Assembly (NCBI RefSeq): GCF_947499265.1
Contig: NZ_CANMNK010000005.1
Span: forward strand, 180,173-244,172
Origin: an uncultured Roseobacter sp.
GTDB lineage: Bacteria > Pseudomonadota > Alphaproteobacteria > Rhodobacterales > Rhodobacteraceae
Reading direction: 5' to 3'
Length of the DNA: 64,000 nt
Shown one piece after another: positions 9,724 through 20,172 of this stretch; the stretch's first letter is position 1; every line of letters begins with the position of its first letter. A model generated the notes under the pieces. It searched no databases. It was not told the DNA's origin and worked only from the letters and a program-made list of their open reading frames with translations. A program made the position numbers and the translations under genes.

Positions 9724-9747
9724 CGCGCCGGGCAACCTCCCGGCGCG
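9724..9747 (+). terminator. Strong GC hairpin after trxB (terminator-like, no T-run)
   Basis: CGCGCCGGG-CAACCT-CCCGGCGCG perfect 9-bp stem. Confidence 0.45.
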
Positions 9748-9896
9748 ATGCTAATGGTCGCGCCATGCCCACGTGAAATCCACATGGTGTTGCGTGCGCA
9801 CGGTGGGTTAAGACGCCTCTCACTTCGTGACCGGATAAGTCAGCCGGTGCCCGCCTTGGCACGCCCTGATTTCTCCATGTCCACGAGGTCTCTCCC

Positions 9897-11216
9897 ATGC
9901 CCACCAAAGCCGCCCTGGCCCATATTCCCGGCCCGCCCGCACTGCCGCTGATCGGTCACACGCTGAAAATTGCCCGTGACAGCTACGGCACGCAGCAGGA
10001 TTACATCGCGCGCTATGGATCAGTGTACAAGACCAACATGCTGGGGGTGTGGCGGGTGAACCTCTGTGGCGCGGATGCGATGGAAATGGTGCTGATGGAC
10101 AAGACCCGCATCTTTTCATCCCAAGGCGGGTGGGATGCGCTGCAACGCATCTACCCCGGCGGTTTGTTGCTGCAGGATTTTGATCACCATCGCGCCAATC
10201 GCCGGATCATGCAGGCGGCCTTTCGCGCTGCGGCGATCCGCGACTACCGGGTGCGTATGACCGGTGCGATGAAGACATTGCTGGACACCTGGCCCGATGG
10301 AGAGACGTTCTGTTTCTACACCGCCATCAAGAGCCTGACCCTCCGGTTGGGCGGCGCGGTCTTCATGGGCCTGCCGCTGGACGGGGACCTGGCGAATAAG
10401 GTGAACCGCGCCATTCAGGACGAAATCAGAGCGGCGATTGCCGTTATCCGACGCCCGGTTCCTTTCACGCCAATGTGGCGCGGTGTACGTGGACGGCGGT
10501 TCCTGCGCGAAACCTTCCGTACCCTGATCCCGGAGCGTCGGGCGCAAGGCGGCGATGATTTCTTCTCGCAGATGTGTCTGGCCACCGATGAAAACGGCCA
10601 AGGGTGGAGCGAGGATGAAATCCTCGATCAGTTCAACCTGCTGATCATGGCAGCACATGACACCACGGCCACGGCACTTTCCGTCATGATCGCAGCCCTT
10701 GGCGCCCATCCGGCGTGGCAGGACCGTCTGGCACAGGAAGTAGCAAACCTAAGCGACGGCCCGTTGGACGAAGACGCCCTGGGCAAGATGGTGCAGACCA
10801 ATCTGGTTTTCCGCGAAGCCCTGCGGCTGGTGCCGCCCGTGCCCTTTATCCCCCGCTTGGCGGTAAAGGATTTCCACTGGAAAGGGTTCGACATTCCGGC
10901 CGGTACGTCCATCACGCTGAACCCCGGTGTGACCATGCTATCGGCTGAACACTTCAGCAACCCGACCGAATTTGATCCCGAAAGGTTCGCGCCGGGGCGC
11001 AACGAAGATCAAAGCCATAAATTCGCCTGGAGCCCATTTGGCGGTGGCGCACACAAATGTATCGGCATGCATTTCTCTAGCATGCAGGTGAAGCTCTTTG
11101 TCGCGACCCTACTGCGCGACCATCGGGTGCAATTGGCGGGCAAAGCGCCAGAGTGGCAACGCATGCCGATCCCCAAACCCAAAGGCGGTCTGCCGGTGAT
11201 TCTCACCAAAGCATAG
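9897..11216 (+). CDS. Cytochrome P450
   Basis: I-helix AAHDTTATALS, EALRLVPP ExxR helix, heme loop FGGGAHKCIGMHF. Confidence 0.95.
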   Translation: MPTKAALAHIPGPPALPLIGHTLKIARDSYGTQQDYIARYGSVYKTNMLGVWRVNLCGADAMEMVLMDKTRIFSSQGGWDALQRIYPGGLLLQDFDHHRANRRIMQAAFRAAAIRDYRVRMTGAMKTLLDTWPDGETFCFYTAIKSLTLRLGGAVFMGLPLDGDLANKVNRAIQDEIRAAIAVIRRPVPFTPMWRGVRGRRFLRETFRTLIPERRAQGGDDFFSQMCLATDENGQGWSEDEILDQFNLLIMAAHDTTATALSVMIAALGAHPAWQDRLAQEVANLSDGPLDEDALGKMVQTNLVFREALRLVPPVPFIPRLAVKDFHWKGFDIPAGTSITLNPGVTMLSAEHFSNPTEFDPERFAPGRNEDQSHKFAWSPFGGGAHKCIGMHFSSMQVKLFVATLLRDHRVQLAGKAPEWQRMPIPKPKGGLPVILTKA

Positions 11217-11394
11217 CGCCCCTGCCAAAGCCGTAGGCGACACTGAACTCGCGGTGTGCGGAAATCAGCGCCCACTGGCCAAATTGCCAGAATTTGCCGC
11301 ACTCTCCACTTGAAAGAGCCATACGACACGCGTTAAAGGCCTCGCGAGGGCATTTTGGGGGGAAATGCCACACCTTTATTAAGCGAGTAATTTG

Positions 11395-13113
11395 ATGACC
11401 ACACCAAACCTATCACCGATCCCCGAGCTCTATGTTTCCTACGACTCCGCGCAGAAGCTGAAGAGCGAAGCAGGCGACCTGCTGAGCTGGGATCTGACCC
11501 CCCGTCAGATCTGCGATCTTGAGCTGCTGATGAACGGCGGCTTCAACCCACTCAAAGGGTTCCTGACGGAAGCAGATTACGATGGCGTTGTCGATAACAT
11601 GCGTATGGCGGATGGCGCGCTCTGGCCGATGCCGATCACGCTGGATGTAAACGACGCCTTTGCCGATCAGTTGGAAATTGGTCAGGACATCGCGCTGCGT
11701 GATCAGGAAGGTGTCATCCTCGCCACCATGACCGTGACCGACCGCTGGACGCCGAACAAGGCAAAGGAAGCGGAAAAGGTATTCGGCGCGGATGACGATG
11801 CGCACCCCGCAGTAAACTACCTGCACAATCAGGCGGGCAACATCTACCTCGGCGGTCCGGTGACCGGCATTCAACAGCCCGTGCACTATGATTTTCGCGC
11901 CCGTCGCGACACGCCGAACGAATTGCGCGCCTTCTTCCGCAAGGTGGGCTGGCGCCGCGTGGTTGCCTTCCAGACCCGGAACCCGCTGCACCGCGCGCAC
12001 CAGGAACTGACCTTCCGGGCGGCCCGCGAAGCCCAGGCCAACCTGCTGATCCACCCGGTCGTCGGCATGACGAAGCCCGGTGACGTCGATCACTTTACCC
12101 GCGTGCGCTGTTACGAGGCGGTGCTGGATAAGTATCCGGCGGCAACAACGTCGATGTCACTGCTGAACCTTGCCATGCGCATGGCGGGCCCGCGCGAAGC
12201 CGTCTGGCATGGTCTGATCCGCAAGAATCACGGCTGCACCCACTTCATCGTGGGGCGTGATCACGCCGGTCCTGGCAAGAACTCCGCCGGTGACGATTTC
12301 TATGGCCCCTATGACGCGCAGGAGCTGTTCCGCGCGCATCAGGAGGAAATGGGCATCGAGATGGTGGACTTCAAACACATGGTTTGGGTCCAGGAACGCG
12401 CGCAATACGAACCCATGGACGAGATCAAGGACAAGGATGACATCACCATCCTCAACATCTCCGGCACCGAACTGCGCCGCCGTCTGGCCGAAGGTCTGGA
12501 AATCCCCGAGTGGTTCTCCTTCCCCGAGGTGGTCAACGAGCTGCGCCGCACACGGCCACCGCGCGACCAGCAAGGGTTCACGGTGTTTTTCACCGGTTTC
12601 TCCGGTTCCGGCAAATCCACCATTGCCAACGCTTTGATGGTCAAGCTGATGGAAATGGGGGGCCGTCCCGTCACGCTGCTGGATGGGGACGTGGTGCGCA
12701 AAAACCTCAGCTCCGAGCTTGGTTTCTCCAAGGAACACCGCGATCTGAACATTCGCCGCATCGGCTATGTGGCCTCCGAGATCACCAAGAACGGTGGTAT
12801 CGCGATCTGCGCCCCGATTGCGCCTTATGCCACCACGCGCCGCGCGGTACGCGAGGACATCGAAGCCTTTGGCGCCTTTGTCGAGGTTCACGTGGCCACC
12901 TCGATCGAGGAATGCGAACGTCGGGACCGCAAGGGGCTCTACAAGCTGGCGCGTGAGGGCAAGATCAAGGAATTCACAGGCATCTCAGATCCCTATGACG
13001 TGCCGCAGAATCCTGAACTGAGCGTCGAGACCGAGAATGTCGAGGTCGACAACTGCGCGCATCAGGTATTGTTGAAACTGGAAAGCATGGGGTTAATCAG
13101 CGGTCGCGTCTGA
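11395..13113 (+). CDS. Bifunctional sulfate adenylyltransferase / adenylylsulfate kinase
   Basis: N-terminal ATP sulfurylase (QTRNPLHRAHQ, GRDHAGPG) fused to APS kinase (GFSGSGKST, DGDVVRKNL, RDRKGLYKLAREG). Confidence 0.96.
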   Translation: MTTPNLSPIPELYVSYDSAQKLKSEAGDLLSWDLTPRQICDLELLMNGGFNPLKGFLTEADYDGVVDNMRMADGALWPMPITLDVNDAFADQLEIGQDIALRDQEGVILATMTVTDRWTPNKAKEAEKVFGADDDAHPAVNYLHNQAGNIYLGGPVTGIQQPVHYDFRARRDTPNELRAFFRKVGWRRVVAFQTRNPLHRAHQELTFRAAREAQANLLIHPVVGMTKPGDVDHFTRVRCYEAVLDKYPAATTSMSLLNLAMRMAGPREAVWHGLIRKNHGCTHFIVGRDHAGPGKNSAGDDFYGPYDAQELFRAHQEEMGIEMVDFKHMVWVQERAQYEPMDEIKDKDDITILNISGTELRRRLAEGLEIPEWFSFPEVVNELRRTRPPRDQQGFTVFFTGFSGSGKSTIANALMVKLMEMGGRPVTLLDGDVVRKNLSSELGFSKEHRDLNIRRIGYVASEITKNGGIAICAPIAPYATTRRAVREDIEAFGAFVEVHVATSIEECERRDRKGLYKLAREGKIKEFTGISDPYDVPQNPELSVETENVEVDNCAHQVLLKLESMGLISGRV

Positions 13114-13133
13114 TCGGTTCTGCAGCAGATCGA

Positions 13134-13169
13134 AAGCCGCCCGCATACCCATGCGGGCGGCTTTTTTAT
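13134..13169 (+). terminator. Rho-independent terminator of the sat/cysC gene
   Basis: AAGCCGCCCGCAT-ACCC-ATGCGGGCGGCTTTTTT. Confidence 0.9.
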
Positions 13170-13172
13170 TGG

Positions 13173-14045
13173 CTAAGACAGGAATGCCTTACCGGACATC
13201 ACCAATGCGCCCTGTCCAGAAACTTCCACACCTGTGATCGCATCGCGCGCGCCGAGGACCCTAACCGATGCCCTGCCCGATCGGCCCATGCCATGCCCCT
13301 GCTCCGCCACGAAAGCCGGTTCAGGGATCATGCCCTGCGCCCAGAGATAGGCCGCCATCGCGCCGGTGGCGGAGCCGGTGAAGGCATCTTCCGGCGGGCT
13401 GGGTGGGGCCAGCAAAAGCCGGCTGAACGTATCGCCATGATCCGTGGCCCCGGACAGGGTCACCCAAAACGGCTCCATCATATCCGTGTCGGGTTGCCCC
13501 AGAAATGTGCTGAATCTGCGCAGGGCGTCCACGTCAAATTTGAGCCGCTCCAGCGTCGCGCGATCCTTGAGGACAGTGACGCAAAATGGCAGGCCGGTTG
13601 AGACCACCTGCGGCTGTCCAACGATGTCGTCGGGCGCGATCCCGCCCACTGCGGCCACCACGTCAGCAGGAACTGTTGGACCGAAAGTCGGCGCGATCTG
13701 GGTCATCTTCACGTGATCGCCTGTCACTTCGACCGGAATGACACCGGCCTGCGTCTCCAGCGTCAAGGGTCCATCGGTCACCAGACCCCGCGCACGTAGC
13801 GCCATAACGGTCGCGACTGTCGGATGACCGGCAAAAGGGATCTCCCGACTTGCCAGAAAATACCGCACCCGCACGTCCGCAACATCGGATGGGCCGGTGA
13901 ATGTGCATTCGACCAGCGACGTTTCCCGCACATAAGCCATGCAAACCGCATCAGGCAGGTCGGCCCCTCCGTGTACGACGGCGCAGCCGTTGCCGCCAAA
14001 GACGACATCCGAAAACGCATCCACCCAATCAAAATCATAGCTCAT
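13173..14045 (-). CDS. PhzF family phenazine biosynthesis-like protein (isomerase)
   Basis: DVFGGNGCAVVHGG, CTFTGPSDVADVRVRYFLASREIPFAGHPTVATV, FTGSATGAMAAYL. Confidence 0.9.
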   Translation of the reverse strand: MSYDFDWVDAFSDVVFGGNGCAVVHGGADLPDAVCMAYVRETSLVECTFTGPSDVADVRVRYFLASREIPFAGHPTVATVMALRARGLVTDGPLTLETQAGVIPVEVTGDHVKMTQIAPTFGPTVPADVVAAVGGIAPDDIVGQPQVVSTGLPFCVTVLKDRATLERLKFDVDALRRFSTFLGQPDTDMMEPFWVTLSGATDHGDTFSRLLLAPPSPPEDAFTGSATGAMAAYLWAQGMIPEPAFVAEQGHGMGRSGRASVRVLGARDAITGVEVSGQGALVMSGKAFLS

Positions 14046-14061
14046 GGCAGCCCCCAAACCA

Positions 14062-14092
14062 AAAAAGGCCGCAGCGATCTGCGGCCTTTGTC
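14062..14092 (-). terminator. Rho-independent terminator for hsp20-DUF1150 pair
   Basis: AAAAAAGGCCGCAGCGATCTGCGGCCTTT hairpin. Confidence 0.7.
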
Positions 14093-14118
14093 ATCAATTT
14101 CACCCTGCGGGTCGGGCG

Positions 14119-14343
14119 TCAATGCACCGCCACAGGCGCATAGTCATTTTGCCGTGCCAGGCGAAAGGCGAGGCCGCGATCCGCTACCAAGGCCAGTTGT
14201 TGGCCATCGCTGTCGTGCACCGCATAGAGATGGTCCAGATCACCCGCCTGATCGCGGACTTCACTGGGCAATTCGGTCACATCAACTGTTTTGACGTAGA
14301 CGATGCGATTTTCAGCTGGCGCTGTTTCAAATGGTTCTTGCAT
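14119..14343 (-). CDS. DUF1150 family protein
   Basis: MQEPFETAPAENRIVYVKTVDVTELPSEVR...LYAVHDSDGQQLALVADRGLAFRLARQNDYAPVAVH; directly downstream of hsp20. Confidence 0.8.
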   Translation of the reverse strand: MQEPFETAPAENRIVYVKTVDVTELPSEVRDQAGDLDHLYAVHDSDGQQLALVADRGLAFRLARQNDYAPVAVH

Positions 14344-14347
14344 GTCG

Positions 14348-14761
14348 TCACCCTTTCTTGATGTTGATGGTTTGCACCACCGTCTGCGGTTTGGCGCGGC
14401 TGAGGTCCACGTGCAGCAGACCGTTTTCCATGATCGCTTCGCCGACATCGACACCGTCTGCGAGCACGAAGCTGCGCTGAAACTGGCGCGCTGCGATCCC
14501 GCGATGCAGAAACACGCGGCCTTCACTGTCATCTGTCTGCCGCCCCCGGATCACCAGTTGGCGATCTTCCACGGTGATCGACAGGTCATCTTCGGCAAAT
14601 CCCGCCACCGCCAGCGTGATCCGGTAGGAATAGTCGGAGGTTTGTTCAATATTAAAAGGTGGGTAGCCTTCATTGCCGGATTTCGCGGTGCGTTCCAGCA
14701 AACGCTCAAGCTGTTCAAATCCCAGCATATGGGGATAGGAAGCAAGGGTCATCTTCGTCAT
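14348..14761 (-). CDS. Hsp20/alpha-crystallin family small heat shock protein (IbpA-like)
   Basis: YPPFNIEQTSDYSYRITLAVAGFAEDDLSITVEDRQLVIRGRQ...FLHRGIAARQFQRSFVLADGV. Confidence 0.95.
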   Translation of the reverse strand: MTKMTLASYPHMLGFEQLERLLERTAKSGNEGYPPFNIEQTSDYSYRITLAVAGFAEDDLSITVEDRQLVIRGRQTDDSEGRVFLHRGIAARQFQRSFVLADGVDVGEAIMENGLLHVDLSRAKPQTVVQTINIKKG

Positions 14762-14920
14762 GCGACACGTCCTTATTCGTCAAGCGACAGTCAGATAAAG
14801 GCCCCGTTATGGCGACCTTTGGTATGAATATGGGTAGCAATCATGCCGGACGCAAGGGCTAGGCGTATTGATGGTGAATGCTTATGATAAGACCTATATC
14901 TTGTACGGAATCACGCGCCC

Positions 14921-15145
14921 ATGAATGCTCCAACCGATCTGTCGATGAAAACGGACGAAGTGCTGCGGGTTGAGCTCGCCGTCTTCCGCCGCGAGCACCG
15001 CGATCTGGATGAGGCGATTCACGCCCTTGTGGACAAGGGGATGGGGGATCAATTGACGCTGCAACGGCTGAAAAAGCGCAAATTGCGGCTCAAGGACATC
15101 ATTGCGCAGATCGAAGACCGGCTGACCCCGGATATTATCGCCTGA
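14921..15145 (+). CDS. YdcH family protein (DUF465)
   Basis: [42 protein letters not shown]. Confidence 0.85.
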   Translation: MNAPTDLSMKTDEVLRVELAVFRREHRDLDEAIHALVDKGMGDQLTLQRLKKRKLRLKDIIAQIEDRLTPDIIA

Positions 15146-15236
15146 GCCGTTTTCACGCAGATTTTCAACGCATTGCCTACGCCCCGCGTTTGGCTATAGT
15201 GCCGCTTCCAGAAATCGGGCCAGGGGAGCCTTTGAC

Positions 15237-15725
15237 ATGACCGCACCCGTTGTTGGGATCATCATGGGCAGCCAGTCCGACTGGCCCACGATGCGCGAAG
15301 CCGCCAACCTGCTGGATGAATTGGCCGTCCCTTATGAGACCCGCATCGTTTCGGCGCACCGCACCCCGGACCGCTTGTGGGACTACGGCAAAAAGGCCGC
15401 GGCACGCGGTTTGCAGGTGATCATCGCAGGCGCGGGCGGGGCGGCGCATTTGCCCGGTATGATGGCATCAAAAACCCGGGTGCCGGTGATTGGCGTGCCG
15501 GTCCAGACCAAGGCGCTTTCGGGTGTGGATTCACTTTATTCGATTTTGCAGATGCCGCGCGGATACCCGGTTGCGACAATGGCCATTGGCGCAGCAGGCG
15601 CGGCCAATGCGGCTCTGATGGCCGCAGGCATCCTGGCGCTGCAGGATAATGCCTTAGCTCAGCGACTGGATGCCTGGCGCGAAGCCCTATCTGCGTCGAT
15701 TCCCGAGGCTCCCACGGATGACTGA
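15237..15725 (+). CDS. purE: 5-(carboxyamino)imidazole ribonucleotide mutase
   Basis: [39 protein letters not shown]. Confidence 0.97.
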   Translation: MTAPVVGIIMGSQSDWPTMREAANLLDELAVPYETRIVSAHRTPDRLWDYGKKAAARGLQVIIAGAGGAAHLPGMMASKTRVPVIGVPVQTKALSGVDSLYSILQMPRGYPVATMAIGAAGAANAALMAAGILALQDNALAQRLDAWREALSASIPEAPTDD

Positions 15726-16785
15726 CCCATTGGAGACCGGCGCCACGATCGGCATTCTGGGGGGCGGACAACTGGGGCGGATGCTGTCGGTTGCGGCGTC
15801 CAGACTTGGGTTAAAAACGCATATCTTTGAGCCGGGTGCCGCACCGCCTGCCGGACAGGTGGCCGACCGCGTCACAACCGCGTCTTATGAGGATATAGAC
15901 GCCTTGACCGCCTTCGCCCAAAGCGTCGACGTGGTGACATATGAGTTCGAGAACATTCCGACCTCGGCATTGGACACCATCGAAGAGATCACCCCGATCC
16001 GCCCGGGTCGTGAAGCGCTGCGGGTCAGCCAGGATCGGCTCACCGAAAAGACATTTCTGCAAGATCTCGGCCTGACCGTTGCCCCCTTCGCCGACATTCC
16101 GACCCGCGACGCGCTTGAAACCGCAGTGCGAGACATCGGCTTTCCCGCAATCCTGAAAACCCGCCGGTTTGGATACGACGGCAAGGGTCAGGCGCGCCTG
16201 GGATCGCTCGATGATGTCGATCAGGCCTGGGCCGAGATGGGCGGAAATCCGAGTATTCTCGAAGGCTTCGTTGACTTCGATTATGAGGTTTCGGTCATCG
16301 CCGCCAGAAGTCCGAACGGAGATGTCGCCTGCTATGATCCCGGTGAAAACGTGCACCGCAATGGTATTTTGCACAGCACAACCGTGCCTGCGCGGTTGTC
16401 CGTGGCTCAGCGCACGGATGCAGTTTTGATGGCGGCCAAGGTTCTGAACGCTCTGGAGTATGTGGGGGTCTTGGGGGTTGAACTCTTCGTCACGCGTGGC
16501 GGATTGGTCGTGAATGAAATCGCGCCGAGGGTGCATAATTCAGGTCATTGGACACAAAACGGATGCACGGTTGATCAGTTTGAGCAGCATATCCGCGCGG
16601 TCGCAGGCTGGCCGCTGGGCGACGGGACGCGTCATGCGGATGTGACGATGGAAAACCTCATTGGTGCGGACATGGCCCGCGTTGCGGCCCTGGCGAAAGA
16701 GCGAAACTGCGCGCTGCATCTTTATGGGAAGGCGGAAACCAAACCGGGGCGCAAGATGGGCCATGTAAACCGGATCGTTACGTGA
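15718..16785 (+). CDS. purK: 5-(carboxyamino)imidazole ribonucleotide synthase
   Basis: [51 protein letters not shown]. Confidence 0.97.
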   Translation: MTDPLETGATIGILGGGQLGRMLSVAASRLGLKTHIFEPGAAPPAGQVADRVTTASYEDIDALTAFAQSVDVVTYEFENIPTSALDTIEEITPIRPGREALRVSQDRLTEKTFLQDLGLTVAPFADIPTRDALETAVRDIGFPAILKTRRFGYDGKGQARLGSLDDVDQAWAEMGGNPSILEGFVDFDYEVSVIAARSPNGDVACYDPGENVHRNGILHSTTVPARLSVAQRTDAVLMAAKVLNALEYVGVLGVELFVTRGGLVVNEIAPRVHNSGHWTQNGCTVDQFEQHIRAVAGWPLGDGTRHADVTMENLIGADMARVAALAKERNCALHLYGKAETKPGRKMGHVNRIVT

Positions 16786-16793
16786 AACCCACG

Positions 16794-17939
16794 CTAGAGG
16801 GACATAAAGCGCTCCGCGATCTCACCTGACATATAGCTGAACCTGCCGGCGGCAATGGTCGCCGCGACACGCTGCGTTTCGGCATCTAAAATCACGATGT
16901 CCGCCCGTTTGCCGGGCTCCAGCCTACCACGATCTTGCAATCCCAAAACCCGCGCGGGCCCTTCGGAGACCAGTTGCCAGCAGGTCGCAAAATCAGCCAC
17001 ACCGCCTTGCGCCAGCATCAACGCCGCGCGCCGTAGACTTGGGTAATGATAGTCTGAGGCCACTGCATCGCACAGCCCCATGGCGATCAGTTCAAGCGCG
17101 GACACATTGCCCTTGTGCGACCCACCGCGCACAACATTCGGCGCACCGAGGATCACCGCATCACCTGCACCCCTGGCCGCCTCTGCGGCTTCCAGAGTTT
17201 CGGGGAATTCCGCAATCGTGATGCCGCGACGATGCCAGGTATCACGAGCCGCTTTCGTGGCGTCGTCATGGCTGCCCATGCGCACCGCTTTTTCATGCAA
17301 ATGCGCGCAGAGCTGGTCCAGCGCCTCTGGGACCTTGTCGGCCTGTGCGTGCAACCGCATCATCATATCGAAATGGTCGTCCGGATTGCGCCCGGCCTTC
17401 AGCGCCTGCCCGACCATACGAGGCGGTTTGCGGCCCTGCGACAGCCGGTCATGCGGCAGGTGATCGTTGAACACAACGTAGTCGACGCCCCATGCCGTCA
17501 CGAGCTCCGGCAAGCCGTCGTACAAGTCCAAAAGGTGGATTTCGAGCCGCAGCTGCGCGCGCAAATCTGTTACCAGAGCAGGCGCTGTATCCCGGATCGC
17601 GGTAAAAACCTGATCTGCGAATTCAGGGCCGCGCAGCCCCCCTTCCCAGCTGACAAATTGCGCCAGCACCGCCGTCGTGATCCCATTTGCGGCCAACTCG
17701 GCCTCTGTCGCGACAATCCCTTCGGCCATTTCCTTCATGGCACCCCGGCGCGGGGCAAGATGACGTTCAAAACCGTCGCCATGCAGGTCCACAATGCCCG
17801 GCAATACCAAAAAGCCATCAAGGTCCACCGCGCGTCCGGTCGACCCCTCGCCAATCAGATCACCGGCAATAGACAAGTCTGCGCATGCGAGACCCTCCGA
17901 GCCCAGAACCTGCGCACCTTGAAGCTTAAGGTCGGCCAA
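16794..17939 (-). CDS. phnM: Alpha-D-ribose 1-methylphosphonate 5-triphosphate diphosphatase
   Basis: [67 protein letters not shown]. Confidence 0.93.
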   Translation of the reverse strand: MADLKLQGAQVLGSEGLACADLSIAGDLIGEGSTGRAVDLDGFLVLPGIVDLHGDGFERHLAPRRGAMKEMAEGIVATEAELAANGITTAVLAQFVSWEGGLRGPEFADQVFTAIRDTAPALVTDLRAQLRLEIHLLDLYDGLPELVTAWGVDYVVFNDHLPHDRLSQGRKPPRMVGQALKAGRNPDDHFDMMMRLHAQADKVPEALDQLCAHLHEKAVRMGSHDDATKAARDTWHRRGITIAEFPETLEAAEAARGAGDAVILGAPNVVRGGSHKGNVSALELIAMGLCDAVASDYHYPSLRRAALMLAQGGVADFATCWQLVSEGPARVLGLQDRGRLEPGKRADIVILDAETQRVAATIAAGRFSYMSGEIAERFMSL

Positions 17940-18717
17940 TCATCTCTCCTACGCTCGGCACGCAACTGCCATCGGGGCAGCCAAGTTGCGACAGCACCGC
18001 GTCGAACCAGGTGAGCGTCCGGTCGAATTTACCGGAATTCAGAAAGGAGACCGTTTGAGCAATCACGCGTGGATTGTTCATCATGAACGTATGCGTCACG
18101 GGCAAAACGATATGGTCATTCATCCCCGCAACGCGCGTAGAAGCGACCGACACCTTGCCATCGTCCCGCCCCGGCAACAGCGATGAAAAATAGGGATTAA
18201 GCGATTGATCCCCAGCAATCACGCCGAGGTCAAAGGTCACAGGCGGCAAGCGTTGTGGCAGATTTCCGGGGCCCGTACCCAATTGCGCACCAGCTGGGCC
18301 ATTGATCCAATCAAAGGCTTCGATATCGGAAAATGCATCCACAACCTCGCTGCCCTGATTGGGCGGTGCAAGCATCACCACGCGACCGATCCGATCCGGG
18401 TTGGCATCTGCAACCCACTGGCGCAACAGGATCCCCCCCATGGAGTGCGTCACGAAATCAACCTGCCCCCGCGGGCCGCATTTGGCCATGGCATCGGGCA
18501 AGGTCCGGGCAACGAGCTCCGCCACCGGCGCAGTTGTCGAAGGGTAACCGGGCCGCACAACGGTGTAGCCCTCGGCCATCAAAGCCGTCTCCATCAGGGC
18601 AAATGAAAACTCCGTCCGCGCCAGCCCGTGCAAGAGCACGGCACATCGCGCATTGGCTGTGGTTGCAGCCAAGACGACGGCACAAGCGGCCAAAAGAATT
18701 CTCACGGTACTAGTCAT
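17926..18717 (-). CDS. Alpha/beta hydrolase, secreted lipase-like
   Basis: Signal peptide; [30 protein letters not shown] (GHSMGG-type nucleophile elbow). Confidence 0.85.
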   Translation of the reverse strand: MTSTVRILLAACAVVLAATTANARCAVLLHGLARTEFSFALMETALMAEGYTVVRPGYPSTTAPVAELVARTLPDAMAKCGPRGQVDFVTHSMGGILLRQWVADANPDRIGRVVMLAPPNQGSEVVDAFSDIEAFDWINGPAGAQLGTGPGNLPQRLPPVTFDLGVIAGDQSLNPYFSSLLPGRDDGKVSVASTRVAGMNDHIVLPVTHTFMMNNPRVIAQTVSFLNSGKFDRTLTWFDAVLSQLGCPDGSCVPSVGEMIGRP

Positions 18718-18789
18718 GCTCCTTCAGATAGTGTCATTGTTGGCCTTGCGAAAGTGTAACGTCACGCGCTTTTAACGGAACCTGAATTT

Positions 18790-19245
18790 ATGCCTCCAAA
18801 CCCTGTTCGCCTGGCTGCTCGCGCGGTGATTGTTCATGAGGCGCGCCTGCTGTTGGTGAATGCCTGGCCAAAGGGGCGCAGCACCCTGCTTTGCGCGCCC
18901 GGTGGCGGTGTCGAACCCGGGGCCTCCTTACCGGATAATCTGGCGCGTGAAGTCCACGAAGAAACCGGCCTGCGGGTTGATGTCACGGAACCTTGCCTTG
19001 TTAATGAGTTTCACGATCCGCGCAGTGGATTTCACCAGGTGGAGGTATTTTTCCGCTGCAAGATCATAGGCGGGTCCCGGATTTCAGCGGATTGGCAGGA
19101 TCCGGAGAATATTGTCACGCATCATATCTGGGCAACGCAGGAAGATATGGCAGAGCTTAATTTCAAGCCAAGCAGCCTTGGCCAAGTCGCTTTTGCGGAC
19201 CCCGATGCGCTCAGCTACGATCCGCTTGAGACGATCGTGATGTGA
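18790..19245 (+). CDS. NUDIX hydrolase
   Basis: GGGVEPGASLPDNLAREVHEETGLRVD Nudix box. Confidence 0.92.
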   Translation: MPPNPVRLAARAVIVHEARLLLVNAWPKGRSTLLCAPGGGVEPGASLPDNLAREVHEETGLRVDVTEPCLVNEFHDPRSGFHQVEVFFRCKIIGGSRISADWQDPENIVTHHIWATQEDMAELNFKPSSLGQVAFADPDALSYDPLETIVM

Positions 19246-20059
19246 CGGCGATGGCGATCCCGCTGACCACCAGAACCGTCGCCAGAACAACAAGAATAGA
19301 TACCGGCTCGCGCAGCAAAACAGCACCGCCCAGCAGCGCGATGATTGGGACACTCAACTGCACCACCGCGGCGGTATTTCCCTGCAACTGGGGCAACACC
19401 CGGTACCACAAGGCATATCCAAGGCCGGACGTCACGCCACCGCAGATGATGGCCAGAGCCCAACCGATGGGCGATGAATGGGTCGCCAACCCGGCCAGTA
19501 TGATGGTGAGCACCGGCAGGCATAGGATGAAGTTGGCCGTTGTCGCCGCCAGCGGATCTTCGGCGGTACGGCCCGAAATCGTGTAGGCCGCCCATCCCAA
19601 ACCCGCCAAGATCATGAACCCGGCGCCAATCGGGTCTGATTGTCCCCCAGGTCCAGGCCAGAGCGCAAAAAGCAGACCACAAAACGCAAGCGATGCACCA
19701 CCAAGCTGGCGCGATGTGGGTCGCGCATTGGTGGCCGCGCCATAGGCAAACATTGACATCTGAACGACACCAAAAAGGATCAAGGCGCCGAGACCTGCGT
19801 CCAGCGTCAGGTAGGCCAGTGAAAATCCTGCCATGTAAGCCGCCAGGCTGAAAGCCCCCACGAACCGCGCGCGCGCAAACAAATGCATCCTGCCGCCCCT
19901 GACTGACAAAATCATGCTAAGTACAACCGCGCCAGCCAAAACGCGGATCAGGGCAAAGCTGCTGGGATCAATGTAGCCGCCATCGACGGCAAACCGTGTC
20001 AGAACCGAGTTCGCCGCAAAAGCGACCATGGTAAAGGAAATCAGCAAAACCAAACGCAT
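19211..20059 (-). CDS. DMT superfamily (EamA) transporter
   Basis: Two EamA repeats, about ten hydrophobic helices. Confidence 0.88.
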   Translation of the reverse strand: MRLVLLISFTMVAFAANSVLTRFAVDGGYIDPSSFALIRVLAGAVVLSMILSVRGGRMHLFARARFVGAFSLAAYMAGFSLAYLTLDAGLGALILFGVVQMSMFAYGAATNARPTSRQLGGASLAFCGLLFALWPGPGGQSDPIGAGFMILAGLGWAAYTISGRTAEDPLAATTANFILCLPVLTIILAGLATHSSPIGWALAIICGGVTSGLGYALWYRVLPQLQGNTAAVVQLSVPIIALLGGAVLLREPVSILVVLATVLVVSGIAIAVTSRSSQADRS

Positions 20060-20172
20060 GTATGCGCCTTAGCGGTTCTTTTGAGCAAGGCCAACTACGT
20101 GTTGGGTGTCAGATCGCTTGCGAAGGCAAACCGCGTTCACTTTCACGGGAAGACTGCTGAAATTGGTGTCGC

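Noticed and set aside
11217-11394. SAM or other sulfur-related riboswitch upstream of sat/cysC
   Set aside because: Only a single short hairpin visible; no recognised conserved core
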